Shown here one piece after another: positions 8,707-16,338 of a stretch of DNA of 64,000 nt. Made by a program: the position numbers and the translations under genes. Origin of the DNA: Actinomycetota bacterium (lineage in GTDB: Bacteria; Actinomycetota; Humimicrobiia; Hakubellales; JAMDDV01); NCBI GenBank assembly GCA_023488455.1, contig JAMDDV010000015.1:1-64000 (forward strand), given 5' to 3'. The notes under the pieces are model-generated. The model had not been told where the DNA came from, searched no databases, and worked only from the letters and a program-made list of their open reading frames with translations. The first letter of the stretch is position 1. Every line of letters begins with the position of its first letter.

Positions 8707-9201
8707 TTGAAGAACAATAATGATTTCTTTGTCCCCGCAGAAAAACTTTCATGCAGATTATTTGAAAGAGCGCTTGAGTGTACAGATTTAATTAGAAATG
8801 CTTACGAAAAAAATAATAAAGATAAACTTGAATCAAATAAATTTTGGTCTTTATTTTTTGACTTCCAATTCATGTTCCTACATATCACTGATAGACTTGC
8901 TTGCTCCATCCTTAGTATTCAAAATAGATCAAAATTTATGGATATACTAATTTATAGAACTATTGAATCCACAATTGATACTATATTCGCAACATCCACC
9001 CCAGAGACGCAAGATAGTTACAAAAAAACAATGTCAAATGACTATAATATATCTCAAGCTTTATACAGCAGATATGAAAATATATATCCAAAAAATGTCA
9101 AATCCTCAAAAGACACAGTAATAGGAGAACTTGGAAAAAAGATTTCTGAGAAAATGGGTTACCCCTTGGATATTGGAATTACACTGTGCTTAGACTGGTA
9201 G
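8707..9201 (+). CDS. Hypothetical protein of the tRNA-linked cassette
   Basis: A 164-residue, mostly helical protein with no family I recognise. The start is TTG, supported by an AAGGAG ribosome-binding site 6 bp upstream. Its AT-rich composition matches the neighbouring cassette genes. There is no signal peptide and no transmembrane helix. It stands alone between the broken ImmA gene and the XRE-ImmA gene. Confidence 0.45.
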   Translation: MKNNNDFFVPAEKLSCRLFERALECTDLIRNAYEKNNKDKLESNKFWSLFFDFQFMFLHITDRLACSILSIQNRSKFMDILIYRTIESTIDTIFATSTPETQDSYKKTMSNDYNISQALYSRYENIYPKNVKSSKDTVIGELGKKISEKMGYPLDIGITLCLDW

Positions 9202-9365
9202 GAGAATCTCTGGAAATTTTAAAAATAAAAGATACTCTTAAAAATCTGATTTAAAATATCAATAGTCTGGTAGAATTATTTAATTGAATATGAAAAAGCA
9301 AAGAATAAAAAAATATTCTTATCATTTTTTATACCATCATTATAAAAAAAATCATAAAGGTTATC

Positions 9366-10553
9366 ATGTCTTCAAGATCTTTTGAGGTCGAGGTTAATCC
9401 AGCTGTTCTAAAGTGGGCCCGAGAGAGTGTTGGGTTAGAATCTAAAGATGCAGCAAAAAAATTAAAAATAGAAATCGAAGATGTAAATGCATTGGAAAGT
9501 GGCAGTATAAAACCCAGGCTTTCTCAATTAAAAAAATTATCAATTCTATATAAAAGACCTCTTGCGGTTTTTTTATTACCAGAGCCACCAAAAGAGTATC
9601 TACCTAAAGATTTTAGAATTATTCCCGGTAACCTGCCACCGAAGCTTTCAAAAGAATCTCGCTTAGCAATAAGAAAAGCATTAAGACTTCAATCAATAGC
9701 AAAAGAATTAATGCAAGTTATGGGCTTAGATCCTACGATTAAACTTCCCAAAATAGATTTAAATACAGACCCTGAGTCATTAGCAATTAAAGAACGAGAA
9801 CGGTTAGATATTCAATTCTCAAAACAACAAAGTTGGAAAAACACCTATGAGGCTTTTAGAGAATGGAGAAAAATATTAGAAAATTTATATATTTTAGTTT
9901 TTCGTTTAAAAATACCTACTAATGAAGCAAGAGGCTTTTCCCTCCTAAATGGAGGTCCTGCAACTATTGTTGTTAGTGGATCTGATTCTATTAATGCCAG
10001 AGTTTTTACATTATTCCATGAATATGCTCACTTGCTTTTAGAAAAAGCTGGAATTTGCCTACCTGATATTGTATATGGCAAGCAAAACTTAGATGATTGG
10101 CGAATTGAGGCATTTTGTAATCAATTTGCTGGTGCCTTTTTAGTTCCTGAAAATATTTTAAAAGAAGATACCGAGGTAAAGAGAATAATAAAAACCAACC
10201 AGATCCCCGAAGATGATTCACTTGAACAAATTTCACGAAAATTTAAAGTAAGCAAAGAAGTAATCCTAAGAAGACTGTTGAGCACAAATATAATTTCTGA
10301 AAATCAATTCAAAGCAAAATTAATAGAATGGGAAAATATAAAACCTATATTCAGAAGTGAAAAAGAAGGTGGATTCCAAAGGCCTCCTGAAAAAGTTTTA
10401 TCCGAAAGAGGATCTTTATTTGTTTCATTGGTATTAGAAGCAAGAGAAAACGGAATTATTAATTACGCAGATGTAGCAGATTTTCTTTCAATTCGATTAA
10501 AACATTTTGACAAACTGGAATCCTTATTTATTAAAGCCGAATCTTTATCTTAA
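9366..10553 (+). CDS. XRE helix-turn-helix + ImmA/IrrE metallopeptidase protein (antitoxin-like)
   Basis: A 395-residue protein with two parts. An N-terminal XRE-type helix-turn-helix (about residues 8-70) is followed by the ImmA/IrrE peptidase domain with HEYAH near residue 220 and a downstream AFCNQFAGAFLVP segment, both typical of COG2856. Proteins of this architecture pair with DUF4411 or other PIN-like toxins and are thought to repress the operon and neutralise the partner. Here the DUF4411 gene follows 11 bp later. A strong stop context follows the pair and then attachment repeat B. Confidence 0.8.
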   Translation: MSSRSFEVEVNPAVLKWARESVGLESKDAAKKLKIEIEDVNALESGSIKPRLSQLKKLSILYKRPLAVFLLPEPPKEYLPKDFRIIPGNLPPKLSKESRLAIRKALRLQSIAKELMQVMGLDPTIKLPKIDLNTDPESLAIKERERLDIQFSKQQSWKNTYEAFREWRKILENLYILVFRLKIPTNEARGFSLLNGGPATIVVSGSDSINARVFTLFHEYAHLLLEKAGICLPDIVYGKQNLDDWRIEAFCNQFAGAFLVPENILKEDTEVKRIIKTNQIPEDDSLEQISRKFKVSKEVILRRLLSTNIISENQFKAKLIEWENIKPIFRSEKEGGFQRPPEKVLSERGSLFVSLVLEARENGIINYADVADFLSIRLKHFDKLESLFIKAESLS

Positions 10554-10564
10554 GTTGGTAAAAA

Positions 10565-11062
10565 TTGCCAGATCATATAATATATTGTGTTGATTCAAAT
10601 ATTCTTATTGATCTTAACAGGAATTACCCAGAACAGGTTTTCCCTACGATTTATACCAAAATTGACGGACTTGCTAACAATGGTCGTTTTATTATTACAG
10701 AAAAAGTAAACGACGAAATAGAAAAAGGTATCGATGAGCTGATACCTTGGGTTAAAGCCCACAGTTATATAGTTGTTCCAATTGATGATGAACAAATCTC
10801 AATTGTGAAACAAATATTACAGCGATATCCCCAATGGATAGATATAAATAAGGAATCAGAAGATGCTGATCCATGGATAGTAGCTCTTGCTGTACAAAAA
10901 AATAGGAAATTACAAATAATTGCCCCTGAAAATAATTGTATTATAGTAACTAATGAATCCCAAAACTTGAAGCGATTAAAAATACCTTATATATGTCAAA
11001 ACTTTGGAATTGATTGCATAAAATTACTTGAAATGTTTAGACGCGAAAATTGGAATTTTTGA
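10565..11062 (+). CDS. DUF4411 PIN-like toxin
   Basis: A 165-residue protein with the PIN-like features of DUF4411: CVDSNILIDLNR at the N-terminus (first acidic residue), a conserved glutamate in TEKVNDEIEKG, ADPWIVALA in the middle and IVTNESQNL near the C-terminus. The family is predicted to be a metal-dependent RNase acting as the toxin of XRE-ImmA/DUF4411 modules. The start is TTG at 10565. It is the last gene before the repeated tRNA end, so the two-gene module occupies the right end of this cassette. Confidence 0.8.
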   Translation: MPDHIIYCVDSNILIDLNRNYPEQVFPTIYTKIDGLANNGRFIITEKVNDEIEKGIDELIPWVKAHSYIVVPIDDEQISIVKQILQRYPQWIDINKESEDADPWIVALAVQKNRKLQIIAPENNCIIVTNESQNLKRLKIPYICQNFGIDCIKLLEMFRRENWNF

Positions 11063-11223
11063 AAAGATATAATTGTAACCAACATAAATCAAGGATCATT
11101 ACATGATTAGCAATAACCATTCACCTACTTAATTATTGAATTATGATTTTTCATTTGTGCATAGTTAAAGGATTTAATTTATTAAATAGATAGCAAAAAG
11201 GACTGACATCAAGTCTCGTTAAA

Positions 11224-11279
11224 AGCACAGGTTTCCTAAACCTGGTGTCGGCGGTTCGAGTCCGCCCAGGGACTCCAGA
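11224..11279 (+). repeat. Attachment-site repeat B (exact copy of the tRNA-Arg 3' half)
   Basis: This is a 56-base perfect copy of 6806-6861. The 5' half of the tRNA is missing, so it is not a functional tRNA gene. It lies in a 287-bp gene-free stretch (11063-11349) that otherwise holds nothing I can identify. The following 11300-11331 resembles the sequence downstream of the real tRNA. Confidence 0.9.
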
Positions 11280-11349
11280 CTTGACAAAAATAGCTTCTCA
11301 CCAAGTATTTTTATACTACTGAACACTACGATACAAATAATCTTTGAAT

Positions 11350-12666
11350 TTATAGCTCAATAAGCCACTTCCAAGCAGTTCTATAGGTTATCTTTTTATT
11401 GCTAACAATTTCTTCGCCATCGTGATCAAGCGTAATTATAATTAGATCATTGCAATTCAGTTCATCTGAAGCCTCAATTAATGATTTAATTTCTCTTTCT
11501 TTTGTCTTTAAATCACTTAAATCTGCACAAACCTGTATTAAGCACCCTATACCTTTCCCGTTTTTCACAACAAAATCTACCTCGTGTTTTTTATAATTGC
11601 GCCAGTAATATAGCTCCATCAGAGGGTTTCTTATCTGCTTTTGTTTTAATTCGAGAAAGATAGTATTTTCTAGAACTTTACCTTTATCACTACTGAATCT
11701 GAATCCATAGACATTCCTAAAACCATTATCAACAATATAGGCTTTTCTTGGGGAAAGTACCTGTTGTTTTAAGGATCCTGAATATTTTTTTATTAAAAAG
11801 AAAAGATTTATATCTTCCAGGTATGCCATGTAATTTATGAGAGTTCTTTTTGTTATAGGGTACGTCTGTTTTATCCATTTGAAGAAAGAGTTTAATGAAA
11901 AATCTGTAGAAATATTTGTGGCAAGATACCTCATTAACTCTCTCATTAATCTTTGATTTTTTATGTTGTATCGCTCGACTAAATCCTTTAAAAAGGTTGT
12001 TTCAATATATTCTCTAAGAATTCGAATTTTTAATTCGCTGCTTTTTTCCAAAATTATTTCAGGAAATCCACCAAGCTCAAAATAGCTGTTTAAAATATTT
12101 ATGATTTCAAATCTCTTTTGGGAATAGGCTATGTTTTTATTAAGTTCGATTTCCTTTACTTTCAATATTTCTTTGAAAGAGAAAGGCAGAATTTCATAAT
12201 TGACTGCCCTACCCCTAAGGTTTGTTGCAATTTCCCTGCTAAGCATCTTTGATGATGAACCAGTCAAAAATACGTTGAATTTTTTTGTATCGTATAGTCT
12301 TCTTGTTGCAATTTCCCAATTCTTCACATTTTGAATTTCATCGAAAAAAATGTAATTAGTGGTATCCAAATTTTCAGGATATAATTCCCTATAACTTTCT
12401 AAAAGATCTTCTATTCCTAAAGCATCAAAGGGGATTAATCTAGGATCATCAAAATTTATAAAAAGTATTTGTTCCCTTTTAATATTGTTTCTTAAAAGTT
12501 GTTGCATCAGCAAGAATAATAGAGATGTTTTTCCGCTTCGACGGGGCCCTGTAATAGTTATTATTTTCATTGAATCCAAAGGTATTTTATAGTCCCTTGT
12601 AATAAGACTGGGAAATGAGAACTCCTGCCATTCAATTATTATTTGTTTTAATAAATCTTTATTCAT
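11350..12666 (-). CDS. AAA+ ATPase with C-terminal DUF4143 domain
   Basis: A 438-residue protein of the ATPase family widespread in bacteria and archaea: Walker A TGPRRSGKTSLL near residue 38, Walker B NYIFFDEIQNVKNWE, sensor motif FLTGSSSKML, and a DUF4143 C-terminal half with LYYWRNYKKHEVDFV, which resembles a PD-(D/E)xK nuclease core. The cellular role of this family is unknown; it is scattered on mobile DNA. The gene is the only one between attachment repeats B and C, and its promoter region carries a repeated and palindromic sequence. Confidence 0.8.
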   Translation of the reverse strand: MNKDLLKQIIIEWQEFSFPSLITRDYKIPLDSMKIITITGPRRSGKTSLLFLLMQQLLRNNIKREQILFINFDDPRLIPFDALGIEDLLESYRELYPENLDTTNYIFFDEIQNVKNWEIATRRLYDTKKFNVFLTGSSSKMLSREIATNLRGRAVNYEILPFSFKEILKVKEIELNKNIAYSQKRFEIINILNSYFELGGFPEIILEKSSELKIRILREYIETTFLKDLVERYNIKNQRLMRELMRYLATNISTDFSLNSFFKWIKQTYPITKRTLINYMAYLEDINLFFLIKKYSGSLKQQVLSPRKAYIVDNGFRNVYGFRFSSDKGKVLENTIFLELKQKQIRNPLMELYYWRNYKKHEVDFVVKNGKGIGCLIQVCADLSDLKTKEREIKSLIEASDELNCNDLIIITLDHDGEEIVSNKKITYRTAWKWLIEL

Positions 12667-12690
12667 TTTGTTTCATTTAATTTTAAACCA

Positions 12691-12739
12691 TAATGATACC
12701 ATTTTCATGGTAAAAAAGTATCATTAATGATACCATTTT
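12691..12739 (-). promoter_or_regulatory. Probable operator upstream of the AAA+ ATPase gene
   Basis: The 15-mer TAATGATACCATTTT occurs twice, at 12691-12705 and 12725-12739. The second copy overlaps a perfect 16-bp palindrome, GTATCATTAATGATAC, at 12718-12733. Position just upstream of the ATPase start suggests a binding site for a repressor or for the protein itself; that is inference. Confidence 0.5.
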
Positions 12740-12789
12740 ACAAGTTTTCTTTTTGAAATTTTTTAGCATATCTGCATTTTAAGAACAGA

Positions 12790-12842
12790 ACACAGTCTTT
12801 TAAATCTGGTGTCGGCGGTTCGAGTCCGTCCAGGGACTCCAG
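12790..12842 (+). repeat. Attachment-site repeat C (diverged copy of the tRNA-Arg 3' half)
   Basis: The sequence from GGTGTCGGCGGTTCGAGTCC to the CCA matches the tRNA apart from one base in the T-stem (GTCC for GCCC). The anticodon arm is degraded. It marks the right border of the ATPase cassette and probably an older integration event than repeat B. Confidence 0.8.
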
Positions 12843-12875
12843 ATTATAAACAGAGCAAATATTTCTTGCCAATTA

Positions 12876-13193
12876 TCAATATCTTAAATAAAGAAGAAAC
12901 GCAAGCAACGCAAGTCCAACTGCAATAAAAGCAAGATCGATCATCCGGAATTCAACTTTTTCACTTTTGACTATTATGAAGCGTAAGCTGGTCAGTGCAT
13001 GAAATAGTAATAGAGGTAATAAAATGAGGTCAAGCCAGCCCCCAAGGTGTACATTTACAGCAATTTTTACATTAAACAGATATGGTGAAAGGTTTTCGAG
13101 TTTTACAGGGTGTCTGAGAATATAACCGGTCAAAAGATAAACAAGCGTTAGAGTTGCAAGTAATATTGCGCTTATTCTATTTATAATTTTCAT
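12876..13193 (-). CDS. Small membrane protein, probable haem/quinol partner of the molybdoenzyme
   Basis: A 105-residue protein with three transmembrane helices. Histidines lie at membrane-facing positions (HPVK, VHLGG, LFHALTSLR), which recalls DUF4405-type and other small cytochrome b-like subunits. It lies 18 bp downstream of the MsrP-like gene on the same strand. In MsrPQ and related systems a membrane haem protein passes electrons to the periplasmic or extracytoplasmic molybdoenzyme, so this is the likely role. The assignment rests on context and topology and is moderate. Confidence 0.55.
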   Translation of the reverse strand: MKIINRISAILLATLTLVYLLTGYILRHPVKLENLSPYLFNVKIAVNVHLGGWLDLILLPLLLFHALTSLRFIIVKSEKVEFRMIDLAFIAVGLALLAFLLYLRY

Positions 13194-13211
13194 ATTTATT
13201 ACTTGATTTGC

Positions 13212-13937
13212 CTATTCAAAAAAATTCTTATCCAGACTTCCGTCATTACTATAACCTCTCTGCTCCCAATAGCCTCTATAATCCGGGTTATCAGAAAGTT
13301 CGATTTTTGTAATCCATTTGATCCACTTATAGCCCCACTTTTGTTCAGCTACAAGCATAAAGGGAAAGCCGCGTTCCGGCGGAATTATAACCCCGTTCAT
13401 CTTGTAAGCCATGATGATGTCATTCTTAATGATATAATCCAGCGGCAATGATGTGGAGTAACCATCATATGCATAAAAAATTACAGTATTTGCTTCCGGT
13501 TGTACCTTCGCTTTGTCAAAAACATCTTTAAGTAAAATCCCCTCCCATAGTATATCGACGCTCCATCCCTCGACACAGTTCAGCTTTACTTTTTTGGTAT
13601 ACTTAGGGAAATTCAGCGCTTCTTCGTACTTATAAAAAGCTGGGTTATCAATTAGACCTGAGATTTCAAGTCTATAGCTGTCTATATCAATATACTGGGG
13701 CCCCTTTATTGAATTCTCCCTGAAATCATCAATTGATGATAATTTTTCACCCTTATATTCTTTTATTTCCACATCTTTTAATTCTGTTGCTTGTGTCTCT
13801 TCGTTGACAGATTCCTGGGCACCGGTCTCTTTTGATTCAGCAGCTAAACCTGCTTGTTGACTTTTAAAACATCCAGACAAAAACGAGATTATTATTAACA
13901 AACATATTGATAAAGATAGGATTCTTAAAAACTTCAT
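13212..13937 (-). CDS. Molybdopterin-dependent oxidoreductase lipoprotein (MsrP/sulfite-oxidase fold)
   Basis: A 241-residue lipoprotein: hydrophobic leader ending ISFLSGC, then a low-complexity linker, then the Mo-cofactor fold with SYRLEISGLIDNP and LNCVEGWSVDILWEG, where the cysteine would ligate molybdenum, followed by PPERGFPFMLVAEQKWGYKWIKW. It should act outside the membrane, as MsrP-like methionine sulfoxide reductases do; the exact substrate is unknown. The start at 13937 is chosen because GAGGG lies just upstream and the signal peptide begins there. The longer frame to 14288 is the shadow of the opposite-strand glycosylase gene. Confidence 0.8.
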   Translation of the reverse strand: MKFLRILSLSICLLIIISFLSGCFKSQQAGLAAESKETGAQESVNEETQATELKDVEIKEYKGEKLSSIDDFRENSIKGPQYIDIDSYRLEISGLIDNPAFYKYEEALNFPKYTKKVKLNCVEGWSVDILWEGILLKDVFDKAKVQPEANTVIFYAYDGYSTSLPLDYIIKNDIIMAYKMNGVIIPPERGFPFMLVAEQKWGYKWIKWITKIELSDNPDYRGYWEQRGYSNDGSLDKNFFE

Positions 13938-14121
13938 ATTAACCCTCATTTTCGGGTATTTTTGATAATTATAATTATTCTTGTTTGAGATGCAATCTCT
14001 ATCGCTTTTTAGGATTTCTGCTGCATGTAGCATATCTATATCTCTGATACCTTTTGTACCAGACAGCCTGAAATTTCTTGTGGAAAACTCCTGTTCCGCC
14101 AATAATATATTGATAATTGGC

Positions 14122-14799
14122 TTGAAATTAAAGATAGTCAGGGATCGACTGATAACGTGGTGGAAGGCATTGCCCGGTGGACTGGATCGCTTCCCGTGGA
14201 GAAATCTTGAAATCTCTCCATATAGAGCTCTGTTCTCAGAAATACTTTTGCAGCGTACACGTCGCGATATGGTAGCGAGGATATACAATGGTTTCTTTAA
14301 GAGATTTCCTTATGCCGGTGCACTTGCAGCCGCAACTGAGGGTGAAATCATCAATGAAATAAAACACATTGGCCTTACCTCCAAAGCACATCGACTACAT
14401 GAGTTGGCTAAAATAACAATTAACAGTATCCCTGAAGATCTCAAGGAGCTGATCAAACTGCCAGGTGTTGGGCCTTATACCGCGGGTTCCTATCTCTCCC
14501 TCCACCGCAAGAAAAGAGCAATAATACCGGATGTGAATATGACCAGAGTGCTCGGAAGAGTTTTTGGATTCAAGTTTGGACCAGAAACACAAAACAACAA
14601 GAAGTTTCTAGATCTCTGCGAGAGAATGACACCAGAAAAGGAGTTTATGGAATTCAACTATGCGGCCCTCGATCTTGGCTATTATGTATGTGTTTCAAGA
14701 AAACCGAGATGCGAACGGTGTCCTTTAAGCCATCTTTGCTTCTACCACACGAACAACCATGCTGAAATTAAAAGGAGCATTGATGAGCTTATCGCTTAA
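14122..14799 (+). CDS. MutY/MIG-like DNA glycosylase (HhH-GPD, 4Fe-4S)
   Basis: A base-excision repair glycosylase. It has the helix-hairpin-helix LPGVGPYTAGSYLSL, the catalytic aspartate in IIPDVNMTRVLGR and the iron-sulfur motif Cx6Cx2Cx5C (CVSRKPRCERCPLSHLC) close to the C-terminus. The glutamate of MutY is present in FSEILLQRT. The NUDIX-like C-terminal domain of true MutY is absent, and LLQRTRRDMVARIYNGF resembles the mismatch-glycosylase MIG group more than the LQQTQV of MutY. The start is uncertain: the frame is open to TTG 13981 but the fold begins at about 14122, so TTG 14122 is preferred. Confidence 0.75.
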   Translation: MKLKIVRDRLITWWKALPGGLDRFPWRNLEISPYRALFSEILLQRTRRDMVARIYNGFFKRFPYAGALAAATEGEIINEIKHIGLTSKAHRLHELAKITINSIPEDLKELIKLPGVGPYTAGSYLSLHRKKRAIIPDVNMTRVLGRVFGFKFGPETQNNKKFLDLCERMTPEKEFMEFNYAALDLGYYVCVSRKPRCERCPLSHLCFYHTNNHAEIKRSIDELIA

Positions 14800-14822
14800 A
14801 TTACTAAAGAAAGGGCAACAAT

Positions 14823-15419
14823 ATGAATGCAAAAAATGATCCAGGGGAATGGGATCTCTACTATAAATCTCATGACGTAAAGACAATGCCGTGGTATTTA
14901 GAAGAGCTTGATGCAGACCTTGCACAGGAGCTAAAGGATAGAAACATCACATCTGGTACCTTTCTCGACCTGTGCACGGGGCCAGGAACACAGGCGGCGG
15001 AGCTTGCAAGATGTGGATTAAATGTAACAGGAACGGATATTTCACCTGCTGCAATAGAAAAAGCAAAAGATCTCTCAAGTGACGTGGAGTTCATCCAGGA
15101 TGACATTCTCAAACCCAGATTGGAAAAACAGTTCGATTACATCTTTGATAGAGGATGCTTCCACGTGTTTCCACCTTCAAAAAGGAAAATCTACGTCAGG
15201 AATATTAAAAAACGGTTAAATCCAAACGGTATTCTCTTCTTAAAATGCTTCAGCAGCGATGAACCGGAGTCGGGTCATGGCCCATACAGAATCTCTAAAC
15301 AAGAAATAAAGGACGCATTCAACAAAGATTTTCACATAGAAAAAATAAAAGACACTTTTTTTAAGGGAAAGACAGACCATGCTCCCAGAGCACTATTCGT
15401 TGTTATGAGGAAGAAGTAA
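14823..15419 (+). CDS. Class I SAM-dependent methyltransferase
   Basis: A 198-residue Rossmann-fold methyltransferase. Motif I is FLDLCTGPGTQAAELA, motif II VTGTDISPAAIEKA, motif III VEFIQDDI, and the loop FDRGCFHVFPPSKR resembles the thiopurine methyltransferase/TehB-like group, in which the core is of similar length. The acceptor is not predictable. It follows the glycosylase by 23 bp on the same strand. Confidence 0.8.
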   Translation: MNAKNDPGEWDLYYKSHDVKTMPWYLEELDADLAQELKDRNITSGTFLDLCTGPGTQAAELARCGLNVTGTDISPAAIEKAKDLSSDVEFIQDDILKPRLEKQFDYIFDRGCFHVFPPSKRKIYVRNIKKRLNPNGILFLKCFSSDEPESGHGPYRISKQEIKDAFNKDFHIEKIKDTFFKGKTDHAPRALFVVMRKK

Positions 15420-15426
15420 TGTGGAA

Positions 15427-16332
15427 TCAGTCCACAAATATAATTTCTCCGCTCTTAGCAACCAGCAGGCTCCACCACCAGGTGGAAGGGTCATCTAAAT
15501 TTGCGAGAATCCAGCTCGACCATTCAATAAGCCAGTAAGGTGCTCCAATTGCAACAGCGGTGCTGAGCTCCTGAGTCACTGCCAGCCTCTCTAATACTAC
15601 TATCGGGACATCCAGGTGTCTGTTAATTACATGGTTGAACTCATGTGAAAGAATAATGGCAATCTCTTCAATTGAATATGTCGGATCGGGGTTAATCCAC
15701 ACTGTTCTTCCCTCAGCCATGCCGCCATAAATATTCTGGTACTGCAGGGGGAGCTCAAGTATCTTTTTAACTTTTGAATATTGAGCGTAAACAGCAGAGT
15801 CTTTCGCTGCAAGCAGTGCAAGTGCTGCCTCTATATTCGCGATAAATTGAGGACTTCCGACGACCTTGCTTTTTCCGCTAACCGCAGATTTAGTTGTAAA
15901 TGATGCTACACCGAGCGGCTCCCACTGCCCTGTGTTTACGGAAACGAGGATGCTGTAAGTGGAGTTCGCAATAAGATTTGAAGTGGGTATTACTGCCTTT
16001 GCTTTGCCCCTGCTATTTGTAATGGCAACTATGCTATTAACAATGCTTCCATTTGAATCTGTGACGTCAAACTTGACTTCAATATCTTCTAACTTTTTGC
16101 CATTCTGTGTAATTACCGCTTTGATCTTTAATTCTTTTCCGATCTTTATGGTCGTCTTTTTTAATTCAATGTTTACGGAAATACCTGATGTAGTCTGCGC
16201 ATAAGCTCTCGCAGGAGCTGTTATGCCTGCAACTCCCAATGCCAACAAAAAGAAACACGTGATGAGCATTGCTGCGGTAACTCTTTTAGGCAGTCTCACT
16301 ATTCGGACGGGAATGAATTTAAAAAAAGACAT
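15427..16332 (-). CDS. Secreted protein with Ig-like domain and HExxH peptidase-like domain
   Basis: A 301-residue exported protein: N-terminal hydrophobic signal ending near ARAYAQ, an Ig-like domain at about residues 50-155 (VNIELKKTTIKIGKELKIK and similar strands), then a C-terminal domain with ILSHEFNHVINRHL. The HEFNH plus a nearby glutamate (LERLAVTQELST) is a gluzincin zinc site. The protein probably acts outside the cell as a metallopeptidase; the family is not one I can name. It sits 6 bp from the GGDEF/HD-GYP gene on the same strand. Confidence 0.65.
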   Translation of the reverse strand: MSFFKFIPVRIVRLPKRVTAAMLITCFFLLALGVAGITAPARAYAQTTSGISVNIELKKTTIKIGKELKIKAVITQNGKKLEDIEVKFDVTDSNGSIVNSIVAITNSRGKAKAVIPTSNLIANSTYSILVSVNTGQWEPLGVASFTTKSAVSGKSKVVGSPQFIANIEAALALLAAKDSAVYAQYSKVKKILELPLQYQNIYGGMAEGRTVWINPDPTYSIEEIAIILSHEFNHVINRHLDVPIVVLERLAVTQELSTAVAIGAPYWLIEWSSWILANLDDPSTWWWSLLVAKSGEIIFVD

Positions 16333-16338
16333 TTAACG

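Noticed and set aside
11224..12842. Further tRNA-Arg genes at repeats B and C
   Set aside because: Only the 3' half is present; acceptor 5' strand and D-arm are missing in both, so they cannot fold into tRNAs. They are treated as attachment-site copies.
13938..14288. N-terminal extension of the MsrP-like gene
   Set aside because: The extension overlaps the glycosylase gene on the other strand, has no support, and the lipoprotein signal with a ribosome-binding site begins at 13937.
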